Assembly: GCA_000403295.2 (NCBI GenBank)
Contig: KE159605.1
Location: 1,882,193 to 1,946,192, forward strand
Length of the DNA stretch: 64,000 nucleotides
Origin: Lachnospiraceae bacterium M18-1
GTDB taxonomy: Bacteria > Bacillota > Clostridia > Lachnospirales > Lachnospiraceae
Reading direction: 5' to 3'
Made by a program: the position numbers and the translations under genes. This document shows positions 25,904-34,306 of the stretch, in pieces. Under the pieces are notes generated by a model, which saw only the letters and a list, made by a program, of their open reading frames with translations, searched no databases and was not told the DNA's origin. Each line of letters starts with the position of its first letter. The stretch's first letter is position 1.

Positions 25904-26752
25904 CTATGATTCTTCTGTAATATCTACTTTTGTTACACCAATAGCCCTTGTCGCTGTATTATTCGTATTTTTCATGCTTATATCCCAACTTGAACCACAT
26001 TCGATTTTTTCAATATAAAAATTGCCTGTTACTGTTTCTAATTCAAGTTCAAATTCCATACGTGGCATAATTTTATCAATATTATCTTTATACCAATTAT
26101 TATATAATTCCTCAGTATCAATAATCTCTCGTTTAATATGAATGTAAAACAACCTACTCTCATTTGACTTTATAGCCGTATTTCCATGTATTATTGCAAT
26201 TTTTTCATTATTATATTCGATTGGTTCAGAAACAGACAGATAAAAGTATGCTCTTCTTACCATTACTCTTCTTATGTCGCTATAACCACTATTTAAAACT
26301 TCCAACTCAATTAATGCGCTATCTGTTACAAGACCAGTGCGAGGATTTAAAGTACAAAGCAAATCCATTATCATTACACTATTTCTATCAAGTTCATTCA
26401 ACTTTTCATCCATATCTTCAGCCAAAAATATTTTATACAATTGCGATGAAGAAATATCAAAGTATGGCTTTACTCTACTCTTTTCAATATTAAGCAATTC
26501 TTGATTCATGTGATTAGCTCTTTCTGTTTGCATAACTGCTATGTAACCTAAAATAATCGTACCGATAAAAGACAATACATCCCCAAAATACCCAAGCATA
26601 TATCCTGCATCCCATTCAGATTGAATCCAATAACAATTTGATTTGATTTTAAATAATATATGTATAACAATAATTGGCAGAAAAACAATCAAAACAATCA
26701 ACATCATTGTCAACTTTTTATGTTTTCTAATCCATTGCAAAATTTCTTTCAT
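25904..26752 (-). CDS. Two-span membrane protein of unknown function
   Basis: 282 residues if started at ATG 26752 (GGAG 9 bp upstream); ATG 26758 or 26770 are also possible. Two membrane spans: TMMLIVLIVFLPIIVIHILF (about 14-33) and YFGDVLSFIGTIILGYIAVM (about 55-75). The remainder is a cytoplasmic domain with a helical linker (ERANHMNQELLNIEKSRVKP) and a beta-rich part. The spacing of spans plus an ERANHMN-type helix recalls membrane proteins of unknown function common in genomic islands. It is the leftmost gene of element 2. Confidence 0.75.
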   Translation of the reverse strand: MKEILQWIRKHKKLTMMLIVLIVFLPIIVIHILFKIKSNCYWIQSEWDAGYMLGYFGDVLSFIGTIILGYIAVMQTERANHMNQELLNIEKSRVKPYFDISSSQLYKIFLAEDMDEKLNELDRNSVMIMDLLCTLNPRTGLVTDSALIELEVLNSGYSDIRRVMVRRAYFYLSVSEPIEYNNEKIAIIHGNTAIKSNESRLFYIHIKREIIDTEELYNNWYKDNIDKIMPRMEFELELETVTGNFYIEKIECGSSWDISMKNTNNTATRAIGVTKVDITEES

Positions 26753-26806
26753 TAACATAATCTCCTGCATGTCCTCCTTATTTTATTTTCCAAAACTTCC
26801 CCATTA

Positions 26807-27277
26807 TTACAATTGACATAACATGATATATTCTTCCCCATCCTCTCTAATAATTTCAAAACCTACTTTCCAATACATATTAACTGCATAATTCGCTTTC
26901 TGTACAGATAGCGATGTCTGCTTATAGCCTTTATTCTTTAAAAGTTCAAGCATGTCCCTCATAAGCGCTGTACCAATTCCTAAATTCCTGTATTCTTCAT
27001 GTAGTGATATGGCAAATGAGGGCGTTTTATCATCAATATGCCCGTAATCATCCATAATACGCACCCATGCCATACCTACAATCTTCCCTTTTATTTCTGC
27101 AACTAAGCACCAATCATCTTTTTTCCCAAAATCCTCAATATATACTTGCAGCTCTGGCTGTTCAATAATAGATTTTGGCGGCTTGTCCATACCCTCTGGA
27201 ATAAAAATTGCTTCATACAGAAACTCAGATAATATTGGATATTCATTTTTTCTAATTTCTCGAATTTTATATTCCAT
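26807..27277 (-). CDS. GNAT-family N-acetyltransferase
   Basis: 156 residues from ATG 27277 (GAGG about 12 bp upstream; an in-frame TTG at 27304 is less likely). Acetyl-CoA binding motif A: FAISLHEEYRNLGIGTALMR with the R-x-x-G-I-G/A signature; motif B: YAVNMYWKVGFEII. Substrate unknown. Together with the methyltransferase 42 bp upstream it forms a small-molecule-modifying pair in the cargo of element 2. Confidence 0.88.
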   Translation of the reverse strand: MEYKIREIRKNEYPILSEFLYEAIFIPEGMDKPPKSIIEQPELQVYIEDFGKKDDWCLVAEIKGKIVGMAWVRIMDDYGHIDDKTPSFAISLHEEYRNLGIGTALMRDMLELLKNKGYKQTSLSVQKANYAVNMYWKVGFEIIREDGEEYIMLCQL

Positions 27278-27319
27278 GTCTATATAAATCCTCACATCTA
27301 TCAATTCAACAAACGGAAT

Positions 27320-28105
27320 TTAATTCCTTTTAAGCTCCGCAATAGCAGCATAATGTAAAATATCAAATTTATTCGGCGCAATTTGTTCAAGGAGCGTCAT
27401 ATGCTCTTGTTCCCACATCGAAATTTCTTTCTCAGTAAGCGAAGCACCAATTCCACGGCAAGCCTTCATTCTCCCATTCCAGCTTTCACGGGTAAATGGT
27501 ATTTCCAGAGTAAATTCTTCATGATATACAAGTTCAAAGTTTTCTTTATAACAATCTGGTATGTCTATCGGATGTTTCGTTTCCCCTGCGCCACTCCACT
27601 TTGGATTATATTTTAAAACAAGTTTTTCACTGGCTCCTGCAATTTCATCCTCAAATGGCAGCCATGCCATATATAAAACAAGAATACTTCCCCCTTGTTT
27701 CAGCATACGATAAAACTTAGGCATAACAGTTTCATGGTCGAAATACCAAAAGCACTGGCACGCTGTAATTACATCAAAAGAGTTGTCCGAAAAACTGATA
27801 TCCTCTGTTGATACAACATGATAATCTATATCCATACCCTTTGAAAGAATTTTCGCTTGTTCGATTTGGTTTTCCGAAATATCCGCAGCTGTCCACTTCG
27901 CCCCATACTGGTACATATTTCTAGGAAGAACCCCCGTCCCTGTTCCGATATCAAGGACAGATTGTCCATCTAAGCATAATTTACGACCAACAATTTTTTG
28001 ATAAAACTCCTGCGGATAAATGTCACGGAATTTCGCATAATCAAAAGATGTTTTCCCCCAGTCAAAGGGTTTTCCGCTATCTATGTCTCTGTTTGTTATC
28101 TTCAT
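27320..28105 (-). CDS. Class I SAM-dependent methyltransferase
   Basis: 261 residues. Motif I VLDIGTGTGVLPRNM, motif II ADISENQIEQAKIL, then FDVITACQCFWYFDHETVMP typical of Methyltransf_11/25 small-molecule methyltransferases; the C-terminal third is helical with SWNGRMKACRGIGASL. Related proteins are common in low-GC Firmicutes and on their mobile elements. No substrate can be assigned. Confidence 0.9.
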   Translation of the reverse strand: MKITNRDIDSGKPFDWGKTSFDYAKFRDIYPQEFYQKIVGRKLCLDGQSVLDIGTGTGVLPRNMYQYGAKWTAADISENQIEQAKILSKGMDIDYHVVSTEDISFSDNSFDVITACQCFWYFDHETVMPKFYRMLKQGGSILVLYMAWLPFEDEIAGASEKLVLKYNPKWSGAGETKHPIDIPDCYKENFELVYHEEFTLEIPFTRESWNGRMKACRGIGASLTEKEISMWEQEHMTLLEQIAPNKFDILHYAAIAELKRN

Positions 28106-28171
28106 ATCATACGTTCCTCAATCCCGACTTTTCTTCGTATGCAACTTACCGATAAACAAAAAGTTACGTTT

Positions 28172-28621
28172 TTACAAATTTTGTATTTCATTCAGTGCCT
28201 TTTGAATATCCTTATGAACCAACGATTGCATACTATCGCCATAAATAGATATATTGGCCTTATGAAGTGCAGAAAGAATATCATTCTTCAATTCTGGCTT
28301 ATATTCCGCAATAATTGGCAACAATTTAATACATTGTCTTGCTGTAATAGGCTTAATATCTGTTATGTGTTTTAAATATTTATCAATGATTTCATCAATT
28401 TTGTTATCTTTATCCCATTTTGCATTATGGGCAAGTAATGTAAGACCTCTTGTGCGAATATAAGAATTTTCACTATCAAGCATATCACTCAACCTGTGCA
28501 TGTAAGGATAAACACAATTTCTTTCTTCACTTTCTTTTTGTAATAACTGTAATGCTTTGTATGCAACATTATTATTTTTATCTAGCAATAACTCAAATGT
28601 TTCTGCTATATTGACTGACAC
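28172..28621 (-). CDS. HEAT-repeat-like small protein
   Basis: 149 residues made of regularly spaced helical pairs (NVAYKALQLLQKESEERNCV, SYIRTRGLTLLAHNAKWD, TARQCIKLLPIIAEYKPEL). Relatives are often labelled SufBD protein, but nothing resembles SufB or SufD; the repeats are HEAT/ARM-like, so a binding or scaffold role is more likely. It is transcribed with the GNAT and methyltransferase genes. Confidence 0.8.
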   Translation of the reverse strand: MSVNIAETFELLLDKNNNVAYKALQLLQKESEERNCVYPYMHRLSDMLDSENSYIRTRGLTLLAHNAKWDKDNKIDEIIDKYLKHITDIKPITARQCIKLLPIIAEYKPELKNDILSALHKANISIYGDSMQSLVHKDIQKALNEIQNL

Positions 28622-28882
28622 AGTTTGCTCCTTTACAAATTCGGAAATTTGTAATATTAGTTCTTATTTTTCAAAAACTACAAAACCACATTCATAAGGA
28701 TGGTCGCAATACACACTTTCTTTCTTATCAGTGTGGTATAACATGCCTTTCAATATAATCAGAAAATCTCCGCCACCCGATAGAATCATATATTCTGCCA
28801 GAAAAAACAGCAGTAATTGATTGACCATTACAGAAACTATTGCAACGCTACCTCCTAACCCGGATAAACCGGAAAAGTTTTT

Positions 28883-28911
28883 TTGCATTTCCTCCAAATT
28901 TCAAGTACAAT
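28883..28911 (+). promoter_or_regulatory. Promoter inside the IS-like element
   Basis: -35 TTGCAT (28883-28888) and -10 TACAAT (28906-28911), 17-bp spacing, 26 bp before the start codon. Confidence 0.6.
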
Positions 28912-28937
28912 AAAGAAAAATATTGGAGGATGTGTTC

Positions 28938-30440
28938 ATGTTACTTACGGATAAATATGCTGACAAAATGAATGGTATCATCACTTGCTATGACCGTATG
29001 ATCATCCAGGGCTATATCCCCGGATGGAGTTATGCGGAAGGTATGACCAGCTATTTAAAAGCCAACAACATCCGTATTTTTGATTTTTCGACTTTCTCCC
29101 AGCCCCTTACGGAACAGGTTCGTGTAAATGCCCAGCGCATTGCAGATGAAAACGGCATCCAGATTGAGTTCATCCGGAAACTCCGGGCGTTCCGAAAAGA
29201 TGACCGCATCCAGGAGATCATTCAGAAAACCGGTAAGTCTGAGGGGCTGATTCATATCTTTTCTGCCATGGAACAATGCAATACTTATAAGCCATGGCAT
29301 GATAAAACAACCGGAAAAACATTCCTTAAGTTTGACCAAAGCAAATGTCTCCATTATTATTTTTATTTTATAGATAAAGAACTCGGCTTGTGTTATCTCC
29401 GGGTTCCCACCTGGGCTCCCTTCCGACTGCAGTTCTACATGAACGGTCATAATCTTCTGGCCCATAAGCTGCAAAAGAAAGGGATCACTTACCGTATGCA
29501 TGATAACGCCTTCCTTGAAATCTCAGATGTCGAAACTGCCCAGAAACTATCTGACAGAATCAACCCGGAAGGTCTCCATAAAATCCTGGATGTATTTGCA
29601 AAACGCTACTGTCCCATTGCGGAATCGCTCGGTCTCGGCTACACTTGGACAGTCCAACAGATTGAGTGTGCAACCGATATCATGTTCAAACAGGCCTGTG
29701 ACCTGGAGCCCCTTTATGATGAGATCATCCGGACGGCAATCTTTACGGTAAAGCCGGATAACATCGCTGCATTCCTGGGACAGCGCATTACCTATAACTG
29801 TAAGAAAGAAGTCGGTACAAACTATAACCAGCGTATTCTCGGTACGAGAATCAAACACCATATGGGTGATGTATCAATTAAAATGTATGATAAATTTGGC
29901 TGTGTCTTACGGATAGAAAGTACTTGCAATGACATCGGGACTTTTCGTGTAAAACGGAAAGTGGAACACAGGGACGGCAGTTCCACAGAACAAAAAGCGC
30001 CTTTGAAAAAAAGTATTTATAGCCTGTATCAGTTATTCACAATCATGAAAGCCGCCAACTACCGGTATCTGGAATTCGTATCATCCTTTGATGACCACAG
30101 CGGCGGAAAGAAGAATCTTACAAAAGCAACAGAGGCTGTTAAGGAGAAAGGCCGTTCCTACCGTGGGCTGAACTTCTTTTCCCCAAAAGATCTGTTGGTA
30201 CTGGAAGTGATCAGCCGGGGCGAATACATGACTTTTGGAATGCAGGGAAAGGATATCCGCCGCCATCTGGAGGATATCAGTCCGTCTGCCATGTCGAGAA
30301 TTTTTAAGCGGCTCCGTCTCCATGGGATTATTGAACGGGTTCAAGGAACTTATAAGTATTTTACAACAGCTTACGGCAAAGAGGTCATTGCGGCAGGATT
30401 AACCGTTAGAAACCTTGTGCTTATACCAGCATTGGCATAA
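28938..30440 (+). CDS. ~500-aa protein of the IS-like element (candidate transposase; often mislabelled MarR regulator)
   Basis: 500 residues from ATG 28938 (GGAGGA 7 bp upstream). Conserved segments I recall from many genomes: an N-terminal YDRMIIQGYIPGWSYAEGM, HIFSAMEQCNTYKPWHDK, CLHYYFYFIDKELGLCYLRV, and LGTRIKHHMGDVSIKMYDK. The last ~110 residues form a winged-helix-like domain (QGKDIRRHLEDISPSAMSRI) which explains MarR labels. No DDE or HUH motif is evident. It is the only gene in an insertion that cleanly splits another gene, so a mobility function is the simplest reading. Large size and the conserved multi-segment N-terminus argue against a simple regulator. Confidence 0.7.
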   Translation: MLLTDKYADKMNGIITCYDRMIIQGYIPGWSYAEGMTSYLKANNIRIFDFSTFSQPLTEQVRVNAQRIADENGIQIEFIRKLRAFRKDDRIQEIIQKTGKSEGLIHIFSAMEQCNTYKPWHDKTTGKTFLKFDQSKCLHYYFYFIDKELGLCYLRVPTWAPFRLQFYMNGHNLLAHKLQKKGITYRMHDNAFLEISDVETAQKLSDRINPEGLHKILDVFAKRYCPIAESLGLGYTWTVQQIECATDIMFKQACDLEPLYDEIIRTAIFTVKPDNIAAFLGQRITYNCKKEVGTNYNQRILGTRIKHHMGDVSIKMYDKFGCVLRIESTCNDIGTFRVKRKVEHRDGSSTEQKAPLKKSIYSLYQLFTIMKAANYRYLEFVSSFDDHSGGKKNLTKATEAVKEKGRSYRGLNFFSPKDLLVLEVISRGEYMTFGMQGKDIRRHLEDISPSAMSRIFKRLRLHGIIERVQGTYKYFTTAYGKEVIAAGLTVRNLVLIPALA

Positions 30441-31072
30441 GTGTTTTTCTTATGCAGAAATTTTGCCATTTTGCGTCAAAAAATATTTATAAGTGGCCTA
30501 AAACTAATGTAGGCATAGCAACCCCCAAGAAATACTGCCATTTTTTCAGCGGTTCTGAACAAGTGCAGTATGGAGAAAAACTACTCCAAATAATTCCAAA
30601 ATCAATCGAATGAAAATGTTTTTTTGCAAAAAGCCCCCAGATAATTCCATGTATTAGCTCATGCAGAATGGTTAGACATAAAATAAGCACAATCAATGCT
30701 ACAACAAATCCCAACGAAAGACAATCTAAATCAAAACCATTCACATGATAGTATATCCAAAATGCTAAAGCCATAAATGGTAGCATAATTAAAAGACATA
30801 AAGTCTTTGCTTGTTGTGTATTGATAATTATATTCTTCATTTTGTATCCTTTTTGTTGCATTTCAGAATTGAATTTTTCAAAGCAATCTTTACGTTTCAA
30901 TTCTTTTTCTGTTAATTCTCTTTTGTCCTCATGCATACTTAATTCCTCCAAATCCCGATTTCTCAGTCTAATTTTTTTAAGTATACACGAATTTATGAGA
31001 TTTTTCAATTCCCCGAACTACTTTTGCTTAATTGAACGGCACTCCCACATATTGCAAGAGTGCCACTTGTCA

Positions 31073-31450
31073 CTACGAATAGATACACTCGCTCTCTACA
31101 ACCTCCCTCACGCAAGCCCAAATATTATTCATTTTCCGAATCCATAAAAGCTGGTTTTCTGCCTTTAGCTGTTCCGTTACTCCCTGCCTTTCGGCATATT
31201 CTTTTACCAGCCGAGAAAACAAATCCTCTGCCTGTTCATCTACGCTTGCAAGGTATTCGTTCAGCCTGCCGCTTGTCAGCAGATTGATATAAACAAGCTG
31301 CTTATGCTCTTTTAGATACTGCAAATGTCGCTGTCCCCAAATACCAATCGGCTTTTCTTCTTCGGGAGGTAATGCAAGCTCTGGTAAGTAATAGTCGCCT
31401 TTCTTTACATACCAAAGACCGTTATTTTCGTCATAAATCCTGTTTTCCAT
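31073..31450 (-). CDS. tnpV: TnpV-like transposon-encoded protein
   Basis: 125 residues: YLPELALPPEEEKPIGIWGQ, RHLQYLKEHKQLVYINLLTS, LKAENQLLWIRKMNNIWACV. This pattern (KPIGIWGQRHLRYLKEH ... WVxxMNxI) is what databases call TnpV in clostridial mobilizable elements. Function unproven. It follows the MobV relaxase gene by 8 bp, so the two are cotranscribed. Confidence 0.85.
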   Translation of the reverse strand: MENRIYDENNGLWYVKKGDYYLPELALPPEEEKPIGIWGQRHLQYLKEHKQLVYINLLTSGRLNEYLASVDEQAEDLFSRLVKEYAERQGVTEQLKAENQLLWIRKMNNIWACVREVVESECIYS

Positions 31451-31458
31451 AGTGTTTC

Positions 31459-32616
31459 CTACCTTTCTTCTTTGTTATTTTTAAAGCGTTTTTCACACTG
31501 TTTTGATTTTTGTGCTGCTTTTGCCTGCTCTAAAAGATTGTCCATCTGCTTACTTCCAAATGCCTTGCGGAGCAGCTTATAATCTTTGTTTTCCGCACGG
31601 AGGTTTTCATTTTCCCCCGCCAGTTTCTCATTAATTTTCCTTAATCCCTCATTCTCACGGTGGAGATTGCTGTTTGTGACATTCAGCCGATAGTAGCTGT
31701 CCCACGCTTCAAAACACCTTATAAGAGCTGTTTTAACAAGCGATTTCAGCTTTTGCACCAAAGGCTCTGCCACTTTATTCTTATAGGACTTTGCAGACAT
31801 GAACCCCTGCGGCTCTGGCAACTGGTATTCTGGAGAAGTGGCAAGCACCTGTTCCAGAGTTTTTAGATTTTCCATGCCTTTGTCGTAATTCTCCACCCTG
31901 TCCGACAATACTTGAAATTCCTCTTTTTTCTCTGAAATCTGCCCCTCAAGTTGGATGACCTCTTTTTCCCGTTCCTGCTTTTTATAATCAAGGACAGACA
32001 AATGTTTCTCATGCGTGCCTTTATGCTCCCATTCAATGCCATGCCGACCCATCACAGCGGCAAGGTTTTCTTTTTCGGACTGTACCCACTGGCTCCACTC
32101 CGTATCGCCACGGGAGCCGCCTTTGAATCCCTGCGCCGCCAACGCCTGTTTCAGAGATACCCTCGTATCAAGTCCACGCTTGCTGCCAGTCGTGAACGGG
32201 ACAAAGTCAATGTGCAGATGCGGCGTTGCTTCATCCATATGGATATGAGCGGAAAATACATAAAGGTTAGGGTTTCGCTCTTGAAATCCATGATAATATT
32301 CATCTAAAATCTTCCTTGCAAGCTGTCCGTTCTCACTTCCTGCACTCATATTTTCTTTATCCCCAATCTGCAAAATCAGTTCATGGAACGGCTTTTCCTG
32401 CTTTGAGTTCCGTATCTTCTCGTAATAATCGGCAATGCGGCGGTCTGCCCTTGTCTGCTTTTCATTGTATCTTTGCAACGCTTCATCAAATAGCTTATGG
32501 TACACTTTCTTTATATTCTCATTACAATAATCTACATTAAGGTGTGAACGCTCCCCATCCACATTTTCAGCCTTAAATTTTCGGCTGTTATGGTTGACCG
32601 AGCCTTTCCCCACCAT
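31459..32616 (-). CDS. mob: MobV-family relaxase (Pre/Mob)
   Basis: 385 residues from ATG 32616. The metal-binding motif is in YVFSAHIHMDEATPHLHIDF (HxDExxPHxH), diagnostic of MobV. The N-terminal HLNVDYCNENIKKVYHKLF is the usual Pre/Mob start region and the C-terminal third is coiled coil. The frame remains open upstream (RRTISA before the Met), resembling the N-terminus of longer relatives, so the true start may be a rare codon upstream; no ATG is present there. Upstream lies a cluster of stem-loops, the likely oriT. Confidence 0.88.
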   Translation of the reverse strand: MVGKGSVNHNSRKFKAENVDGERSHLNVDYCNENIKKVYHKLFDEALQRYNEKQTRADRRIADYYEKIRNSKQEKPFHELILQIGDKENMSAGSENGQLARKILDEYYHGFQERNPNLYVFSAHIHMDEATPHLHIDFVPFTTGSKRGLDTRVSLKQALAAQGFKGGSRGDTEWSQWVQSEKENLAAVMGRHGIEWEHKGTHEKHLSVLDYKKQEREKEVIQLEGQISEKKEEFQVLSDRVENYDKGMENLKTLEQVLATSPEYQLPEPQGFMSAKSYKNKVAEPLVQKLKSLVKTALIRCFEAWDSYYRLNVTNSNLHRENEGLRKINEKLAGENENLRAENKDYKLLRKAFGSKQMDNLLEQAKAAQKSKQCEKRFKNNKEER

Positions 32617-32882
32617 CGCACTAATCGTCCGTCTTATAAAATCACGCCCTTTCTTTTCGGCTGGTAGGCTTTGTTACTTTCCCGAAAGTAACGCAAAAGC
32701 ACTTTTGTCGGCTGTGCCAACAAAAATGCAACCTGCAAGCAGGTTTTGCGCTCTCCGAGGGGCAAGGGCGGCTTTTTAAAAAAAGCCCCCTGCACCCCGC
32801 AAAAACTTTATCCGTGACGGTTTGCGTCGATGTGACAGTTATTTCAGTACCGCACCCCGCTCCTAAAAATACCGTCACACCG
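32617..32882. other. Candidate oriT/origin region of element 2: three stem-loops and ACCGTCAC repeats
   Basis: Perfect hairpins GTTACTTTC-CC-GAAAGTAAC (32673-32692) and AACCTGC-AA-GCAGGTT (32730-32745), plus a near-perfect TTTTGTCGGC/GCCAACAAAA stem (32703-32725). Close to the repA end, CCGTCAC occurs three times at about 8-9-bp intervals (about 32870-32895), with inverted GTGACGG near 32814. Position between mob and repA fits a transfer or replication origin. Confidence 0.6.
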
Positions 32883-33980
32883 TCACATACCGTCACGCTC
32901 CCCACGGTATAGCTTTATCATACGCCCCTCGTGACACCGCTCCCGCTTATAGAAAATGCCGTATTCGTTGAGTAAACGTCCCGACAGAATATTCAGTTTC
33001 CGTGCAAGGCTGTTCGGCTGTAACTCCGTTTTCAGCCAAGCCGCAAGCTCCGTCGCCGTCCCCTGCCACAAGGGGCAGTCGGCAGTAATCCTTTTGTCTA
33101 TTTCCTCAAGTAAAGGCTCTGGCGGCTCTTTCCAAAGTTCTGTTTCTGCCTTTTGAAAATCCCATAACAATGTTTCGGGATTTCGGAGAAGATAGAGTTT
33201 TTGCTCTTGCTGGTCTCTGCCCGACACTTCAAGCGTGGCGGCGTTGCCAATGCGTTTTTCTTTCTGCAACAGGAACGCACCGTCAGCCGCACCGAGCAAG
33301 CCAGTAGTCCCCGAAATCATGTCAAACTTATCATCAGAGCCCTGCTTTCTGGTATGATGAACAAGCAGGAGACAGATACCATAACTGTCTGCAAACTGTT
33401 TCAGCCTTGTAATTATTTCATAGTCGTTTGCGTAACTGTAATTATCCCCGCCGACTTCCCGCACCTTTTGGAGCGTGTCAATGATAATCAGCCTTGTGTC
33501 TGTATGCTGTTTCATAAATTCCTGCAACTGCTCGTCTAATCCGCTGCCGAGATTACCCGCCGAAACAGAAAAGAATAAACTGTCTGCCCCGTCCGTTCCA
33601 AACATACGGTACAGCCTTTCCTGTAGGCGGCGATAATCATCTTCAAGGGCAAGGTACAAGACCGTTCCTTTTCGGGCAGGATATTCCCACAGTGGCACTC
33701 CCATACTGATATGGTAGGCAATCTGCGCCATAAGGAAACTCTTGCCGAGCTTTGGCGCACCTACAAAAAGATAAGTCCCAGGGTAGAGTAGACCATCAAT
33801 CAAGGGCGGCTTGCTCGGATATACAGAATCATATAATTCAGCCATAGATACAGTTTTAAGGACTTTGCTATTGTTTTTCGGCGAGTAATTGGTTATACTG
33901 TTATTGTTTACATCAGACGGTTGCCCCGTATCTGCGCCAACAGATACATTCGGGACAGCCGTTTCTTTTTTATTCGCCAT
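32883..33980 (-). CDS. repA: RepA-type AAA/RecA-like ATPase
   Basis: 365 residues from ATG 33980 (AAAGGAG 9 bp upstream; a GTG two codons earlier overlaps this site less well). Walker A is GAPKLGKSF, Walker B RLIIIDTLQKV, and LYLALEDDYRRLQERLYRMF plus LLVHHTRKQGSDD are RepA/RecA-like helicase motifs (RSF1010 RepA family). It could unwind DNA for replication of the excised element. The stop lies beside the ACCGTCAC repeats; the start overlaps the MobC-like gene by 11 bp. Confidence 0.88.
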   Translation of the reverse strand: MANKKETAVPNVSVGADTGQPSDVNNNSITNYSPKNNSKVLKTVSMAELYDSVYPSKPPLIDGLLYPGTYLFVGAPKLGKSFLMAQIAYHISMGVPLWEYPARKGTVLYLALEDDYRRLQERLYRMFGTDGADSLFFSVSAGNLGSGLDEQLQEFMKQHTDTRLIIIDTLQKVREVGGDNYSYANDYEIITRLKQFADSYGICLLLVHHTRKQGSDDKFDMISGTTGLLGAADGAFLLQKEKRIGNAATLEVSGRDQQEQKLYLLRNPETLLWDFQKAETELWKEPPEPLLEEIDKRITADCPLWQGTATELAAWLKTELQPNSLARKLNILSGRLLNEYGIFYKRERCHEGRMIKLYRGERDGM

Positions 33981-34305
33981 CTTCACACTCTCCTTTCAGA
34001 CCGCCGAGGATAATAGCAATCAATTCGATAGTATCTAATAATTCGTTGTCAACGTTACCGCCTGCTTCAATTCTCTGTAATTCTGCAAGGACAGCGGCAA
34101 GTTCGTTGCGAAGTGCCTTATACACCCTCGGATTGCCCTGCACAACCACGTCTTGGCATAAAAGCCGCCTTGTGATATAGTCCTGCTTGGTAAGCCCCGA
34201 AAGCCGCACCGCTTTGTCAATCCGCTCATTTTCTTCGGGAGATACCCGAAACGCAACGGTCTTGTTCCTCCAACGGTTACAGTTGTCTAAATTTTTTGCC
34301 GACAT
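33970..34305 (-). CDS. MobC-like ribbon-helix-helix relaxosome protein
   Basis: 111 residues from ATG 34305, preceded by GGGGGAT. The core RNKTVAFRVSPEENERIDKA and SGLTKQDYITRRLL match the N-terminal DNA-binding region of MobC-like accessory proteins in clostridial mobilizable elements. The longer frame upstream lies inside the integrase gene and is not used. Start is 1 bp from the integrase stop and the end overlaps repA, so int, mobC and repA form one operon. Confidence 0.78.
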   Translation of the reverse strand: MSAKNLDNCNRWRNKTVAFRVSPEENERIDKAVRLSGLTKQDYITRRLLCQDVVVQGNPRVYKALRNELAAVLAELQRIEAGGNVDNELLDTIELIAIILGGLKGECEDGE

Positions 34306-34306
34306 C

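Larger units (their letters stand above)
28854..30496 (+). mobile_element. 1,643-bp insertion with a single ~500-aa gene (candidate new IS-like element)
   Basis: Ends defined by reconstruction of the interrupted DUF3267 gene, with a possible 3-bp duplication CCT at 28851-28853 and 30497-30499. No obvious terminal inverted repeats: the left end begins CCTAACCCGGATAAACCGG and the right end finishes ATATTTATAAGTGG. It contains one promoter and one gene occupying most of its length. Confidence 0.85.
28664..30936 (-). pseudogene. DUF3267 zinc-metalloprotease-like membrane protein, split by a mobile element
   Basis: The 5' part (30936 down to 30497) starts at ATG with GGAGG upstream and gives MHEDKRELTEKELKRKDCFE ... 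with HELIH (zinc motif) in ILCLTILHELIHGIIWG and ends abruptly after AMPTLVLG. The 3' part (28853 down to 28664) resumes with SVAIVSVMVNQLLLFF and ends DHPYECGFVVFEK, the conserved C-terminus of this family. Removing 28854-30499 rejoins the frame exactly as TTA GTT TTA GGT AGC GTT (LVLGSV). So the gene was intact before the insertion. Confidence 0.88.

Noticed and set aside
28664..28897. 77-codon frame read as an independent small membrane protein
   Set aside because: Its first residues come from the inserted element and the rest is the C-terminus of the interrupted DUF3267 gene.
31036..31063. GGCACTC/GAGTGCC hairpin after tnpV as a terminator
   Set aside because: Stem is only 7 bp with a long loop and no T-run on the relevant strand; left unannotated.
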